Counted from the stretch's first letter, positions 40,501-52,508 are shown. The stretch is 64,000 bases of DNA from Colias croceus (GCF_905220415.1 NC_059539.1:3286001-3350000), one strand, 5' to 3'. Translations and numbers: made by a program. Notes: a model not told the origin generated them from the sequence alone.

Positions 40501-43500
40501 AATTTTTTTTTATATAACGTACTACATATTTACTAAATATTCGTATTAAGCACTATTGTAAGAACAGTTTCTCAAATAAGACTTTGACTTTTAATTTGGT
40601 ATGTTTTTATATATTGGCTAAACAACCATTACCTTAGAGCATTAAAGCAAATGCTCTAAGACCATTTATATATCATTTATCCATAATATTTAAATCGTCA
40701 AGTCATCCCATAGTAAAAATAAATTGTAATGTAAGACGCACAAATCATTATAAAGTCGAGTCTATAATTAAAATCCAAGAATTCTAAGATGAAATCAACT
40801 AGCTAAAGCTCTTAGGCCCCAGCATCTACATCAACCCTTTAATTTAAAACAACACGACTTTTTAAGACACTTTAAGATTACGCAGAGAATAAATTGCTTG
40901 TAGTATAAGGAAAAGAATTCCGCACATTTATCAATTACAGATAACCGTAAACACTATAAAAACCAGGAATCGAATCGGAGAGCAGGTGGTCGAACGCTTA
41001 CAGCATCTTAATTGCCTATTAAAGCATGAGGGCTCTTAAAATCGTTTTAATACCAACATCACAGCGTCCATTCAGGCCGACACAATGAAATAGCCAGAAT
41101 AGCACATTATTAACCTTCGGAGAGTTACAAGCGACAATTAACTGACCGAACATAACCTAAGTCAAATGCAAATACCCTATGATTCTGTTTAAGGTAAAAA
41201 GATTACATTGTCCGAAGGCAATAGCTTATCTTCGCATCTCGAATGGTTCACAGTTTAATTTATTGCAATAGAATAGATAAATGTTCGATCGAACGTCCGC
41301 GTTCTTTGGTATTGGCGGCAATGCGACAGATACAGCGGAGATATGCTGCCTACATCTTTGGATTATGTATAAGATTTAGAGCGAACTTAGCGGCTTCCTG
41401 ATGGCTTGCGATATTGCTCCTGATATGCGCTAAACTTGTACGCTTCATAAATACCTCATTGTTTTGTTAAATATTACTCTTGGCCGTTTTAAACATTGAT
41501 CTGTAGACTGTAGCTATTAAAATAACTGAATTGTGATATTTTATCGGTCGTCTCTGTAGACGACCCAGATGAAGCTTTTCGAACCGGTAAGGTGATAGGT
41601 TAAGTGCTTTACAAAATGTAAGAATTTAACTTTCAGATATATTAATAAATGTAATAATTATTGGTTAATAGTTTTATTTATTTAAATAATATAAAGTAGG
41701 TATGTGCACAATTTCGTCATCCAGTAGGTATTACGAAATATTTTTAAAATTAGATATGTTTATTATGCTAAACATAAAGGCACTACAAGTAACTTAAAAA
41801 TAAACTTGAAAAAAAATAGAAGTACCTATAGTGCCGTTATTAAGTTATCATGCAATTATAATTTTTACGACTTAAGTGTTTATGAAACGTATTAGTGATC
41901 AGGATAAAATATCATCTTTAGTTTGCATAGACCACACTGAATATGGAAAATAAAGAAACAGGCTTTCATTGATGTTCCTGTATGGAGGCTTTTATTGGAA
42001 GTTAATTAACATAATTCTTGAATATAGTGGACATAAAGGCAAAGACACTAATAGTTGAATGGGAGACTGGGAGTTCTAGACGTTTGTAGAAAAAAATTGT
42101 AATCGCATGTAAAAGAGCAACTTTATACTAGATAGATACGCTCTGTGACCAGTAATTCTATGTTTATTTTACAAATCGTTAATGCAAACGTTGCAATTGT
42201 TCACAGTCCCATAAAAACTTACAAATTCTTTTAAAAACTGACTAGTAGTAATTAACAATTTATTGGAACATTTTCTCATTTTTGATGTGAAACTATCAGG
42301 TCTTGGAGTAAGGCGACGATTTTAGTATCTTTGAATCTTGCCAATGAAGCTTCACTTTTGGCACGTGATCAGCGCACAATAAAAAAAGCCGTGTGGCACT
42401 CGGGGACTGCCGCGGTAAAGCATGCTATGCCTTCAAGCCACACCTTCGCCCGTCGGAGTGGGGAGCGTGAGGTTTATTCGTTACGGAATTTCTCGATTCG
42501 GTCCCCGCGCTCAAGGACCGCGATAGAAGCTATGCAATAGGTAGCTTAAAAAATGTGTTTAAAACATACTGATCATTTACATTTACCAACATAACATTTC
42601 CTTTCAGCTACATCGCCTTATATCCAAACTGAAAACTAACTATCAATTAAATTCTAGGTTTCCGCGAGTCCTCGTTCCTGTACGCGCTTACCGCCGCGGG
42701 TGTGGTCCACTCGATAGCCCGCGCCTGCGCACAAGGTCGCCTGCTATCTTGTGGTTGCGACCCCGTGGGGTACCGGGCCTCCCACGACCCCAGAGGGCGG
42801 TTGCGCGCCAACAAATGGGAGTGGAGCGGCTGCTCGCACAACCTGGCGTATGGCATCGAGTTCTCGAAGAAGTTTCTGGATGTTAGAGACCAGGTGGACG
42901 ATCTGCAGTCGAAGATTAATGTGCATAACAATAATGCGGGTAGATCGGTGAGTATAGTTGGAATGCTACTAATATTATAGATACGTAAGTTTGCTTGGAT
43001 GTGTGTTTGTTATTTTCTCACGAAAAACTACCTACCTACTGGACGGATTTGAATGAAACTTTACAGCAATGTAGGTTATGTAGAAGCCACGGGCGATAAG
43101 CTAGTTAAATAATGTGACATGTTCTTTGTCATGTCATCTTTGTCTATGAAAACAGTGTAGGAGTATGAAAAAGAAAAATTATTCACTTAGAATACATATA
43201 GAGACAGGTAAAGGGGAACTGTTTCATAATATATTATTATTATTTTAAGTACCCGCAAGGGATCACGTGACAACAATTGAGTAGCGTTTTTATCCCCAAT
43301 AGAATAGAGTCAAGACGATCGAATTAATGTATATAATTCGTTTGATCTACAAAGAGAGCCAAAAGACTGCACTAGTGTTGATGGCCCTCCAATTTCTTTA
43401 TTAGACGAATACTTGTATAGCCGCGGGGTGAATACAAAATTAACAACTAATTGGACGTGAAATCACAAAGCTTACTTTTAAATTTCTTTGTTATTTTTGT

Positions 43501-46500
43501 TCATGCAGAAATAATTAGGTAGGTACACTCTTAAACAAGTAGGTACATAAATGATTTAATGTGAAATAATTTTATTACAATAAAATATTTAAATAATATG
43601 TGTTTATGTAATATTTTTTAGATTTCCATGAGCTTTGCAAGTAAATTTGATCGAAAAAATAAATGATAGAGCCTAATTTTTATGTAAAGAGAGACTACGT
43701 TTATTAAAAAAAACTGTTTCTTTAAGTCCATCTATTCTAAAAAGCCTTCAAGCTTTCAACCATATCAATCAGTGACATTTTGAATACCGGTCCACAATCA
43801 CATTACTTTTCTCAACCAATAACATAATCATTTTTATACCTCAATAAGAGTAAGTAAGAGTAAGAGCAAAACAATATTCTATTATTAATACCATGTTTTC
43901 CACCGCCCACGTGTCGTATATAAACAAGGGCTAAACAAAATGGTCGACGAAGGCGTTAAAGACATCCAGAATCGAAGTGAAGGGGCGTGGCTGTAATCAC
44001 AAATCTGGGTGGTCCCGTACATTCACTTAAAATACACAATTATATTGCCCAGCTGTGACGGCCTCATAAAATACAATGTTCATTATATCAATACCGAGGC
44101 TTAATCGAATTTTATTACGATAAAACTTATCAGCTTGTAAAACGAGTTGATTTTTAAACTGATAACCAAACTTTACCTTTACATGCTAATTGCACATACA
44201 AAACTATTTGCGAATTTACTAATTCGAAATTTACTAATCTAATAATAAACAAAATATGAAATAAAAACACGCAGCCCGCTTAAGTCCGCTGTTAAATCAT
44301 GAGGTACAGTCGAGTCGAGCACGTGTCTTACACATAAATATGTCACTTACTGATTTGTGTCGTCCATCAACTAATCTGCCACGCCAGTCAACTGGGAGCT
44401 AAGCATAGCTAAGCCAAAATACCGGACCTACCGTACCGGATTACTTATAATAATTTAATAAGCCTCTACTAATAATAAACATGTCAAGTCGTTGTTAAAT
44501 ACAGTATCGTATAGTTTGAAATGCATGCATGAAATGAATGTTTTACTTATGGAATTTGATCGTATACCATGACTAATATCATAATATGACGTTGTTAAGA
44601 ATATTATCGTCTCTACATTCTTCTAAAGTAGGTACTAAATAAATAATCGATTTCGCAATGCATTTTGAAGATGTTTTAGAAACAAGATTATTTTACCATT
44701 CTTCTGACTTTAATCCTGTAGTTTTTTTTATAATACATTATGATACTTAACTATTACCATCAAGAAAATCAACTTAACTATAAAAAATCATACCTACCTA
44801 ATTAAACCTTAAAACCAGAATGATATCCAAGATAAACAATTTTATCCACGCCTGTACTTTTTTATAATACAAACAGCGCATAGGTACAAATTATTTAATT
44901 TGTGATTCGTTTATAGAGGTTAATTATATGGTGGAGGCGAGCGCCTAATTTATATCGCGGCTTCGCCCGCCGGTTGTCTGTGACATTTATAGTGAGATAA
45001 TTACGTCTTCTACAACTATTATTATTTTTTATTTCACCTAAATAGTCTCGAAGCTGCGAAATCTTTTAATTATAATGTTTATAACGCCTAATAGATTCAT
45101 TGGACGGTGATAAACTGTTAACTTGGAATATAATTTATTTTATATTTTATCTGATTTCTTGATAAACTAACTTTGAATTTTAGAAATCGTATAGAGACGT
45201 ATAGAGGGAGTATCTACAATATAGAAGGTACTGATATTACCTACACAAGCTATTTTTACACTTTAATATCGTAATGCAAAAAGGAGAACTGGATATCATT
45301 GCCATTGAATTTTTTGAATTTTCAAGATGTTTTACCTACTGTCAGTTTGTCGTAAATTAACAAAATTAATGTGAACAATTATTATACGACTAGCTTATCC
45401 AGTAGCGATGCAAAAAAGCAGTTTATTACATAAATTAATATAAACACGTGGTTTTATTTGACATTTTATGGTCATCCACTGTGGCCCCTGTTTAACGATA
45501 ATTAAGTAACAAAGTTGCGTTTATGGCATAAAGTGGAGATTAGTATATGAATTTCCGTGGATACAGAATGAAATATTATATAGCCTATTCATTATGATAA
45601 TTTATTTGCTGAGATTATGCTCAATTTGTTAACTTTTATTATGCTTTTATGTATACGAAAGAGTAGGTGATTGTGTGTGTGTTTTTTTAATAAGTCTGAA
45701 TAATGACTTTTATTGTTAAAATTTTCCAGCTTCAATTTTGTACATATATATATAGGTATTAAGTTCTTCTAGTTGTCCTCATCAAAGTGAGAAAAATCTC
45801 GCGTTTAATGCGCAACCATCATTACTCTCTAGTTCGATACTTGGTATTTCTATCAAGAACAAGATACACTTGATAGAAGAAGCGATTACAGTATAAAATT
45901 CCCTTAAAGGCGTAAACTTTTTAAATTACATCTGACGTCATAACCATGACCTATCACGGGAATTAGGGAAAAATATGTAACGCAGGCGGTGGTCCGGACC
46001 CCACACTTGACCATTGTTCGTTCTAATATTTTGTTTTGTGGGGATATAATTAACAGCCTCCCAGAGAGATCTCAGTTAGACACGCTCGCCGTAATAACCC
46101 GCGATGATATTTATATTAATGTCAAAATAAAGTCGGCTTCTATTACACCGTGGTGTAACAGAGTTGGGTGACTTGGTGGAAGTCATTTTGGTGTTAATTT
46201 GAACATTCTAAAGAAGGGGATTTTTTATTAACGACCCTAAAATTCGTCTGTGAATTATCGACAACTGCACTGTATAAAAATACGAATCCTGTAGGGAATC
46301 TGGGATATCTAGAGTATTAAATAAAAATATACCTACTTCGCGCAAGTCCAGTTGGAATATGTAACACTAAAAGAAAGAATGTAGAATGTAAATCCAGATT
46401 CGGTATATTTTTTAATAATTGGTAGGATTTAAAAGGTTGTTACGGTGTAACAACGGCCACTTTTCTTCAGCCGACTAACAAAAGATACATCTCAACCCAC

Positions 46501-49500
46501 ACAAAATTAGGTATCACATTAGAGAACCGAAGTGATAATTATATTACAAAAATCTATTCGAAGAGTTAATATTTTGTTATTCCTGTAGTATATTATAGAT
46601 TTGATTTTAATTACCGACTGTAATGATATCTATTATTGAAAATAACCTCATCATGAACATGTAGCCCATTTTATGAGTAACTAATAACACCAAATTGGCA
46701 ATGAAATTAAGCTTATGTGGCTTCGTAATTCGCATTATCTCGAGATTATCTTCCAAATCTCGTAGACTATTGCCCTTATAATTCCGTAAATATAATTTCT
46801 TCGACGCGCTTAATAACCACGAAATAATTATTATAAGCACTGTTTTCCTTCGAGAATCTTCATTGATATTCCTTTTTCAAATTTTAATCTCTACGCTACA
46901 GATCGAACGTGTCTCATCTTGTTTTTAAATAAACAACTCAATGCATGAACAAATAAAATACAATTTTAGTTGTTACTATAAATCAATATTATATACTACG
47001 TATTATAAGGCCATACATACACAAAACAATTTAATTCTATTATCGGCAGGCTTATGCACGCATACGGCGTTACGTGATCGGCAACACGGTGTAAATGAGA
47101 TTTGAAATCTTTTATTAAATTAGAACTTGATAGAAATGTATGTTCAATTTTTGATGTATAAAATATAGTTTCAATTTCATTTATTAAATATGTACCTACC
47201 CTAATCTCTATACCTATACCCGGCGCGGCCTAAGATGATCCCTATGACACTGACAGTTATTCTCAAGAGACAAACTTGTAATGGCGTCACCATTAAATTA
47301 GAAACGTATTGGAGGCGTCTAAAAATGGCATTTATTAATTTTTACGTAGCTTTATCCTATTATAATGACATTCCGTTGGAATTATAACAATTCTTATCAT
47401 TTACGAGAAATTATATCAATCTGACTTTACGTTTACGTCCTTCAAAACTTACATCGTTGGCATTTATCGACTAGTGCGGAAAGTATCGATAAACAAATTT
47501 CGATAATGGAAACGAGTTCACATTTTTTCCATGCTTAAGCTATAGTTCATTCACTATTGAATGGAACAGAAGATCGCAGCATACTTAATTAATAATTACC
47601 GTTCGCGTTAATTTACTTACCTATGATAATATAAGTTTTTTAGAAAAATTAAATGGGGGATTCCATTTTCATGATAAAATAATATACACTGTGTTAAACG
47701 GGTTAAAAATTACGAGAAAATGATAAGGTGTATTTTTATGTTTTGGAAAACTTTCGTTTTACTTACCGTTTCGTTTACATAATAGACGTTAAAAATTCAT
47801 TTTATAATATTTGTAAAAACATGTTTGCCGAGGTGGCTGAATGCAAACCACGCCTTTGCCTATAAAATAGTAAAGTATCGACACGATCCATCATACGAGC
47901 AATCACTAAGACGAACTGTCACCGGGATCATCTTAGGCCGCGCCGGGTATGGAGAAACAAACTGAGATTACCTACACAACAATGTACATACTATCCTATC
48001 CTATCTGAGGCTCTACAGCCGCGAGTGGGCCTTGGCCTGGTCCAGTACTTTCCTCCAGACCCCGCGATCCCTTGCCCGGGATCTCCAATTCTTTACACCG
48101 ATCGCTTCCAAGTCCTGTTCCACACCATCTAACCAACGGAGCTTTGGTAATCCGTTTAGCGAAGCCAGGTCGTTTGGTATAATTCCGGTCCGAAATATTT
48201 ACTTTTCCTTTCATAATCATAAAAAGGTTTCGGGCGAGTGGGTGATTAACCCCCTGCACCCTAGGTCCTTGGCGGGGCTGCCACCTTCGAGCTCAAGACC
48301 TAGCTCCGTTTTATTTCGGGTATCTTCCCTGTCGAGATTGAGTCGGTTTTGAGGCGCCAACTACTCGCCTTTCGCCCGTGGTCCTTAGCATCTGCGATCA
48401 GAACTTGGATGGTGAGCGTGTCAGTGACACGGCCGCAGAAGGTCCCAGGGGGCACGACGAGGACGTGGACACATCGGACTGGCTAGTACCTGCCTTTTCT
48501 AAGAACTCCACCATCTAGAGTTAGGCAGCGAGTTTTGGGGCTTTTTATAGGCGTCAGTAAGCTCGACACTTACAAGACCCCACCCAATCTCAAATACTAG
48601 CTCACCCCCTAAAACATACAAGTTACTCTATATTCTATCTTAAGAAAAAAATACAAACAAAACATGAAACCAAAATAACCTCTACATAAATTCATTAGGT
48701 AGATATTACAGATACACAATAAAAGCCTGTTGAGAATTTTTCCCTAATCTATCATCTGAAATTCTAAGACTTCATTCAAGTCACTCGGGACCTCTTCAAT
48801 TCAATTACAAATCAACTGCGTAGTTACAAATTAGCATCATCCAATAAGCGACTTCACCAATTTATTACTAGTTCTAGAAAATTTATGTACCAAATGAAAA
48901 GTGGTATTTATTAATTAGACATATCCATCGAAATGTCTCATTGAAAAGATATCGCGAGTATTCTAAATGTAGTTGAGTAAAGCAGACTACTCACCTACCT
49001 GTCGCAGGGGCAAAATTGGAACAATCTCGGTTGCACGGCGGTTGGAGCAATTTCAGCTGCTCTCTAAATTGCCCCTGTCTGCCTATACACATCACAATTG
49101 AGGGTGCGATTCCAATATTGCCCCTGCTGCAGATAGTGAGTAGCCGGCAGTTTATAAAATGAATAGTTTCGACTCTAGGACATTCCGATGGTTTAGTAAT
49201 TCATTTGTCCGTTGCATTAGCTTCGGTCATCTCAAAGCTATTAGCGTTATTCAGTACTAATCGCTCTAGAGATTACGCAAACATTCACGATAGCTAAGAT
49301 ATTGCTAAAGACTACTATTTATTTCCTGTAGATTAACGGGTAAGTACGCAGCATGGATGACATTATGCTGTTTTAGGTACATAAATCACATTCGATTTGA
49401 TCGAATTGAAGAGAGTAAAAATTTGTATTACATTACTATGCCTTCAGTAAAGAATACAACATATCCAAAAATAGACTACTTCATTGTCATTTTTCAAGAA

Positions 49501-52500
49501 TGAGCTTAAACATGCATCTCTGAATACAAGAGACGTATCAAAATAAATAAGAGAGCAATACTGCATCGTCCAAATCCTCTGCCTCTATTAATTTCACAGA
49601 ACAGATTAATTTCCAATAGAAATACAAAATAACTATCAAAACAAAGCAATTAAATTTACATTTTCGACGTTCTTGTTATATAAAAAAATTACTTATTTAT
49701 CCGTAAGAAACAATTATGCGACAATTGCCGTAAGCTCGTATGTAAAACTCATTATTACAACGAAGTAGCGTTGTTTTATTTTAGCAATTTTCGTAATTAT
49801 ATAATATCTAAACTTGTACTTAAATCCCAAAACAACCTTGAGACAAAGTCACCTCCGCGATATTTATAAGGCGCGTCAAACAAAATTACATACTACGGGG
49901 CATTTTTAATTGGGCTATTGTATATAATGATAGGTTAAAACATACTGTATAATTATTTGTCTAGTTTTTGCTACCATTTCTGAACCCGTTCTTAATGACA
50001 TCATATTTACTCAGCGTCGGAAATGATGGTGTAATGTGTGCGTCCATCGACACTACATAAACACTTTATATTCATGAACGCCTCAATTAAAGTAGCTGAT
50101 GACATGTACTTACGTATTTTTAATACTGCTTCATATTATGTACCTTAATATTCATACATCAATCATTACAATGATGTTAATAGCGAGAACAAAGATACAA
50201 GTTAACTTGGACGGCCTTTTTGTTTGTCTTATGATTTTTCATTAAAGTAAGCAGGTACTAAAGGCATAATTTAGAAAACATATAAAAAGTGTCAATGATA
50301 AAAATCATAATCTATAAAAAATGAAGATAATAATCCATATATTATGTCTACACAAAATATGCAAATAAAACATGAGATACAATCGAAGCACGAAATTACC
50401 TTATAATAAATCAATACAACGTAATCATTAGCCCCATCGAGGCCCGGCTAAAGTGTTATAGAAAGTGGCTTTATTGAAACTATTGATAGTCGGGCCGGCT
50501 GCGGGCCCACATTAACCCGCCGTATTTCACGAATCGCCCGCTGAGGTGAGAACATAATAAGCGGTTCGACTCCATTTTTAATATTCCAGCTTCATTACGT
50601 CGTATTACAAACGTCTTGGGTGGCGAATTCTATCGCGAACGCTCTTAATGCCACGTTATTAAGGCACCGGGATAGGAGGGCGGGCCGTTGCTCCGATTTA
50701 TTTGAAGTTTTCGTACCGACTCAATTTGGGAAATTATTTCGCCGGCGGCGCTCGCGAAATTAAGACGTCAGCGTGATTGCACTGAGGCGTTTAATTATGT
50801 AAATGTTATGAGCTAGCGGTGGGTGGTTCGTGTAATTGTGGCGAGATGTGGTCACGTAGCTACAACAGATTTATGATTCCGTTCGCCGCCTTTGAAAAAT
50901 GAGTGACGTGAATGCAATAACTATATCGACTCGCGTCCCGAGGGGTCGGCTAAGATGAGCGGAATTACGGCGTGAATAGTATGAACAGAGACTGCATTGT
51001 ATGTAATGCTATATATCCTTAGATACGGATAAATAAAACTCATTTCGCTATTAACTAACTGCCCGAAGAAAATGTATGTTATCTTGATTGCCAATGAAAG
51101 GAAGATCGTCTTGTTTTCTTTATGGCGTAGATTTATATCCATTTTGTATGTAGGTTCGTACTGCGATGTAAATAATGTAATTTACGTTTTACTTCAATAA
51201 AGGTTAGAAAAATAACTATAGTGCATTTACATCAAATGAACCTAGAGCTAGCAAGAGCATTCTTTAATCGCTCGTTTGATATAAATGCACCGATTTAAAA
51301 AAAATTTATGAAGACTTTGTTTAATGACTTCATTTTGTATTCCAAATCATTTTATTCCTTCAGATATTAGCATCTCACATGGAGGTCCGGTGCAAATGCC
51401 ACGGGCTATCCGGGAGTTGCCAAGTGCGCACGTGTTGGCGAGCAACACCAGACTTCAGAGTTGTAGCGACCACTATTAAGAGGCAGTATCGTAAGGTAAT
51501 TTGTCGTAAGTCCTTAGTATATCGCATCTTAATGCATATTGCGTAATAAGGTATTTTCAAAAAAGTTAATTTCGGGAAAAAGCTTGGTTGTGAGTCACAT
51601 GCGATACCCTAGAATGCCTAGATGTTACACCTTATTTTTGCTAATTTCAAATGGTATTAAACTTGAGGAAGGTATACTGTCATTATCATAAACTAAATGG
51701 AATAGACACGAAGCTATTATATTTCCTATTGAAAAATATTATCTACAAATATTCTTTTGTTCGCCAAAGTTGGACCAGGGCCGATATTTTAAGTTAATTT
51801 TCTTTTATATTTTCCATGTCTCATCAATTTATATTTCTATGTATAGCTTAATTTAATTTCAGGCTTTGATGGTTGCTCAAGAAGAGCTTAATAACGGTGT
51901 GTCAATATTAAGAGGAAGGCCTCGCGGGAGAAGGAAGAGTCGACCGCGACCGGCGCCTAAAACGAGCCTCTTGTTCTTCGAAAAGTAAGCATACATAATA
52001 AACGCTTTAAAACAAAAGTTATAGGTAAATGATTGACAAATCTCCAGAAATAATATGAACAGATATGAACATACAGAAATCATAACAATACGATGATTTA
52101 AAATAGTTATAATAGACTAATTTTCCGTGGTATTATATCTTACAAGAGAACATCACAGAAAATACCTTAATTCATCAATCATCACGCCGTCCATCGGTAC
52201 TTACCTGTCCATTCAGTCCTAAAAAATCTTTAAAAACTTCCCAAATCTTAACCCACAATATTTTTGCTCTTAGATCGCCCAGTTTCTGCGAAGCGGATCC
52301 CAAGCTCGAATCATCAGGCACATCAGGCCGAGTCTGCCGTACTGGCAGAACATCGCGGACCGGCTCTTGCGACTTGCTGTGCTGTGGTCGAGGCCACGAC
52401 CTCATCAGGAAGTCCAGCATCAAGCCGTGTAACTGCACCTTCCACTGGTGCTGTAGAGTTGACTGTCAGAAGTGCCAGGATGACAAATGGGTTGCGGTTT

Positions 52501-52508
52501 GCAAATGA
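25475..52508 (+). CDS. Wnt10: Wnt10, secreted Wnt ligand (complete, six exons, 369 aa)
   Basis: Coding exons: 25475-25569, 32464-32699, 42658-42947, 51364-51495, 51863-51984, 52274-52508. All introns are GT-AG and all phases join. The product is a secreted ligand for Frizzled/LRP receptors. A hydrophobic signal peptide (about residues 1-31) is followed by the Cys-rich Wnt fold: CQHQFRWHRWNCT (glycosylation sequon N91), GFRESSF, WEWSGC and FSKKFLD, CKCHGLSGSC with the Porcupine-type acylated Ser at S223, CCGRGHD, and a C-terminal Cys knot ending WVAVCK, with a second sequon at N345. The WEW-GCS and FSK-FLD motifs and the FFEKSP-FC segment separate Wnt10 from Wnt6. Length is normal for the family. 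ATG 25475 was chosen as the first start with a good -3 A; M13 at 25511 would also leave a signal peptide. ninaC follows on the same strand. Confidence 0.96.
26811..27516. mobile_element. Non-autonomous hAT element with perfect 8-bp target duplication
   Basis: Ends TAGGGTTGCCAGG and CCTGGCAAGCCTA are inverted repeats. CCCGTAGA flanks both sides exactly (26803-26810 and 27517-27524), the 8-bp duplication diagnostic of hAT. Several GCCGGAC motifs lie inside each end in both orientations. The 706-bp body has no transposase, and the short open frames at its right end are incidental. Confidence 0.9.
28863..29051 (-). repeat. Degenerate lepidopteran dispersed repeat with (GGAT)n
   Basis: Starts with a GGAT array. 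The core (ACTGAACCCATTACAATGAA, GACATAGGCTACTTTTTATC) matches the (CAGA)n-type family, and it ends GACGAAGTCGCGGTCGGTCTAGT. Confidence 0.65.
29480..29715 (-). repeat. Lepidopteran (CAGA)n-type dispersed repeat, copy 4
   Basis: Inverted copy with TCTG array, complete core and GC-rich GCGGGCGGAAACC end. Confidence 0.8.
30251..30426. repeat. Lepidopteran dispersed repeat, AAAGTCGCTTTC type
   Basis: Carries the AAAGTCGCTTTCTCTGTCCC opening, the CGCAACGGATTTTGATGCG core and the GCGGGCGAAGCCTAGTA end familiar from many lepidopteran genomic sequences. Only one copy is in this window, so the call rests on recall. Confidence 0.55.
32464..32699 (+). CDS. Wnt10: Wnt10 exon 2
   Basis: Residues 32-110. 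The acceptor is TTACAG. The exon completes Ser32, carries the Cys pattern CRFVRGLTREQRTIC and CQHQFRWHRWNCT, and ends with the first base of Gly111 at donor GTGAGG. Confidence 0.95.
35929..36131 (-). repeat. Lepidopteran (GTTT)n-type dispersed repeat, copy 3
   Basis: Same orientation and core as the 19346 copy, with a GTTT array and a CGCGGAGCAGCTAGT end. Confidence 0.75.
36510..36720 (-). repeat. Lepidopteran (CAGA)n-type dispersed repeat, copy 5
   Basis: Inverted copy with a short TCTG array and a GCGGGTGGAAAGCC end. It is internally shortened compared with the 10773 copy. Confidence 0.75.
38042..38084. other. Strong GC-core hairpin flanked by A and T runs
   Basis: AAAAAAGGCTCCT pairs perfectly with AGGAGCCTTTTTT across a 9-nt loop, and CAG/CTG extends the stem past a two-base bulge. 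It resembles a bacterial intrinsic terminator, but nothing nearby is bacterial. Too short for a miRNA precursor. Confidence 0.55.
42340..42540. repeat. Probable LINE-derived fragment upstream of exon 3
   Basis: A G+C-rich block starting near AAAAGCCGTGTGGCACTCGG resembles a retroelement segment I recall from other lepidopteran genomes. It is bounded by A+T-rich intron. It is open in one frame for 69 codons without a recognisable domain. Confidence 0.35.
42658..42947 (+). CDS. Wnt10: Wnt10 exon 3
   Basis: Residues 111-207. Begins GFRESSFLYALTAAGVVHSI, contains CAQGRLLSCGC, WEWSGCSHN and FSKKFLDVRD, and ends VHNNNAGRS at donor GTGAGT in phase 0. The acceptor is TTCTAG. Confidence 0.96.
42967..43105. 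repeat. Lepidopteran dispersed repeat next to the exon 3 donor
   Basis: ACTAATATTATAGATACG start, ACTGGACGGATTTGAATGAA core and GGGCGATAAGCTAGTTAAAT end follow the plan of the other dispersed repeats here. Confidence 0.6.
47219..47947. mobile_element. Tc1/mariner-type MITE with near-perfect TIRs
   Basis: The left end CCCGGCGCGGCCTAAGATGA (24 bases continuing to GATCCC, 47219-47242) is repeated exactly, inverted, at 47924-47947. TA flanks both sides, consistent with a TA target duplication. The 729-bp interior lacks a transposase frame. Confidence 0.8.
48013..48153 (-). pseudogene. Non-LTR retrotransposon reverse transcriptase C-terminal remnant
   Basis: On the minus strand one frame reads LPKLRWLDGVEQDLEAIGVK, then NWRSRARDRGVWRKVLDQAK and a few residues to a TAG stop. 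This is the familiar C-terminal end of insect LINE reverse transcriptases (a PxxRWxDxVxxDL...GVxxWRxxARDRxxWR pattern). The frame is not extended convincingly upstream, so this is a truncated copy. The adjoining G+C-rich DNA up to about 48600 is probably part of the same or a nested element. Confidence 0.65.
48154..48600. repeat. G+C-rich block, probably transposon-derived
   Basis: Sharply bounded G+C-rich sequence next to the LINE remnant, with no intact frame. Probably a degraded retroelement; family not determined. Confidence 0.4.
48988..49143. mobile_element. Small MITE-like element (156 bp)
   Basis: CTACTCACCTACCTG...GCAGGGGCAA at the left is matched inverted at the right (TTGCCCCTGC...AGATAGTGAGTAG), with TTGGAA/TTCCAA inside. 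The interior is also partly self-complementary (two more GGGGCAA/TTGCCCC motifs). No clear target duplication. Confidence 0.5.
51364..51495 (+). CDS. Wnt10: Wnt10 exon 4 (acylation site)
   Basis: Residues 208-251, phase 0 at both ends. It carries CKCHGLSGSCQVRTCW with S223 at the position of the Porcupine-acylated Ser of Wnt proteins. The acceptor is CTTCAG and the donor GTAATT. Confidence 0.96.
51863..51984 (+). CDS. Wnt10: Wnt10 exon 5 (basic linker)
   Basis: Residues 252-291 plus two bases. An Arg-rich run (RGRPRGRRKSRPRP) lies between the two Wnt subdomains, followed by LLFFE. Acceptor TTTCAG, donor GTAAGC. Confidence 0.93.
52274..52508 (+). CDS. Wnt10: Wnt10 exon 6 (C-terminal Cys-rich domain)
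   Basis: Residues 292-369 to the TGA stop. CDLLCCGRGHD, CNCTFHWCC and CQKCQDDKWVAVCK form the C-terminal Wnt cysteine-rich subdomain that contacts Frizzled. The acceptor is TCTTAG. Confidence 0.96.

Larger units (their letters stand above)
32700..42657 (+). other. Wnt10 intron 2
   Basis: 10 kb, non-coding. It contains G+C-richer repeat-poor blocks at about 33270-35060, repeats at 35929 and 36510, a strong hairpin at 38042-38084, and a repeat-like block at 42340-42540 just before exon 3. Open frames here are short and unrecognised. Confidence 0.8.
42948..51363 (+). other. Wnt10 intron 3
   Basis: 8.4 kb, non-coding. It holds a dispersed repeat 19 bp after the donor (42967), a mariner-type MITE (47219), a LINE remnant (48013), a small MITE (48988) and a G+C-rich repeat-poor block at about 50440-50920 shortly before exon 4. 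Confidence 0.8.

Noticed and set aside
42702..42980. Treating the exon 3 open frame as a stand-alone 92-aa gene
   Set aside because: It is Wnt10 exon 3, with acceptor at 42657 and donor at 42948; the extension past the donor is intronic.
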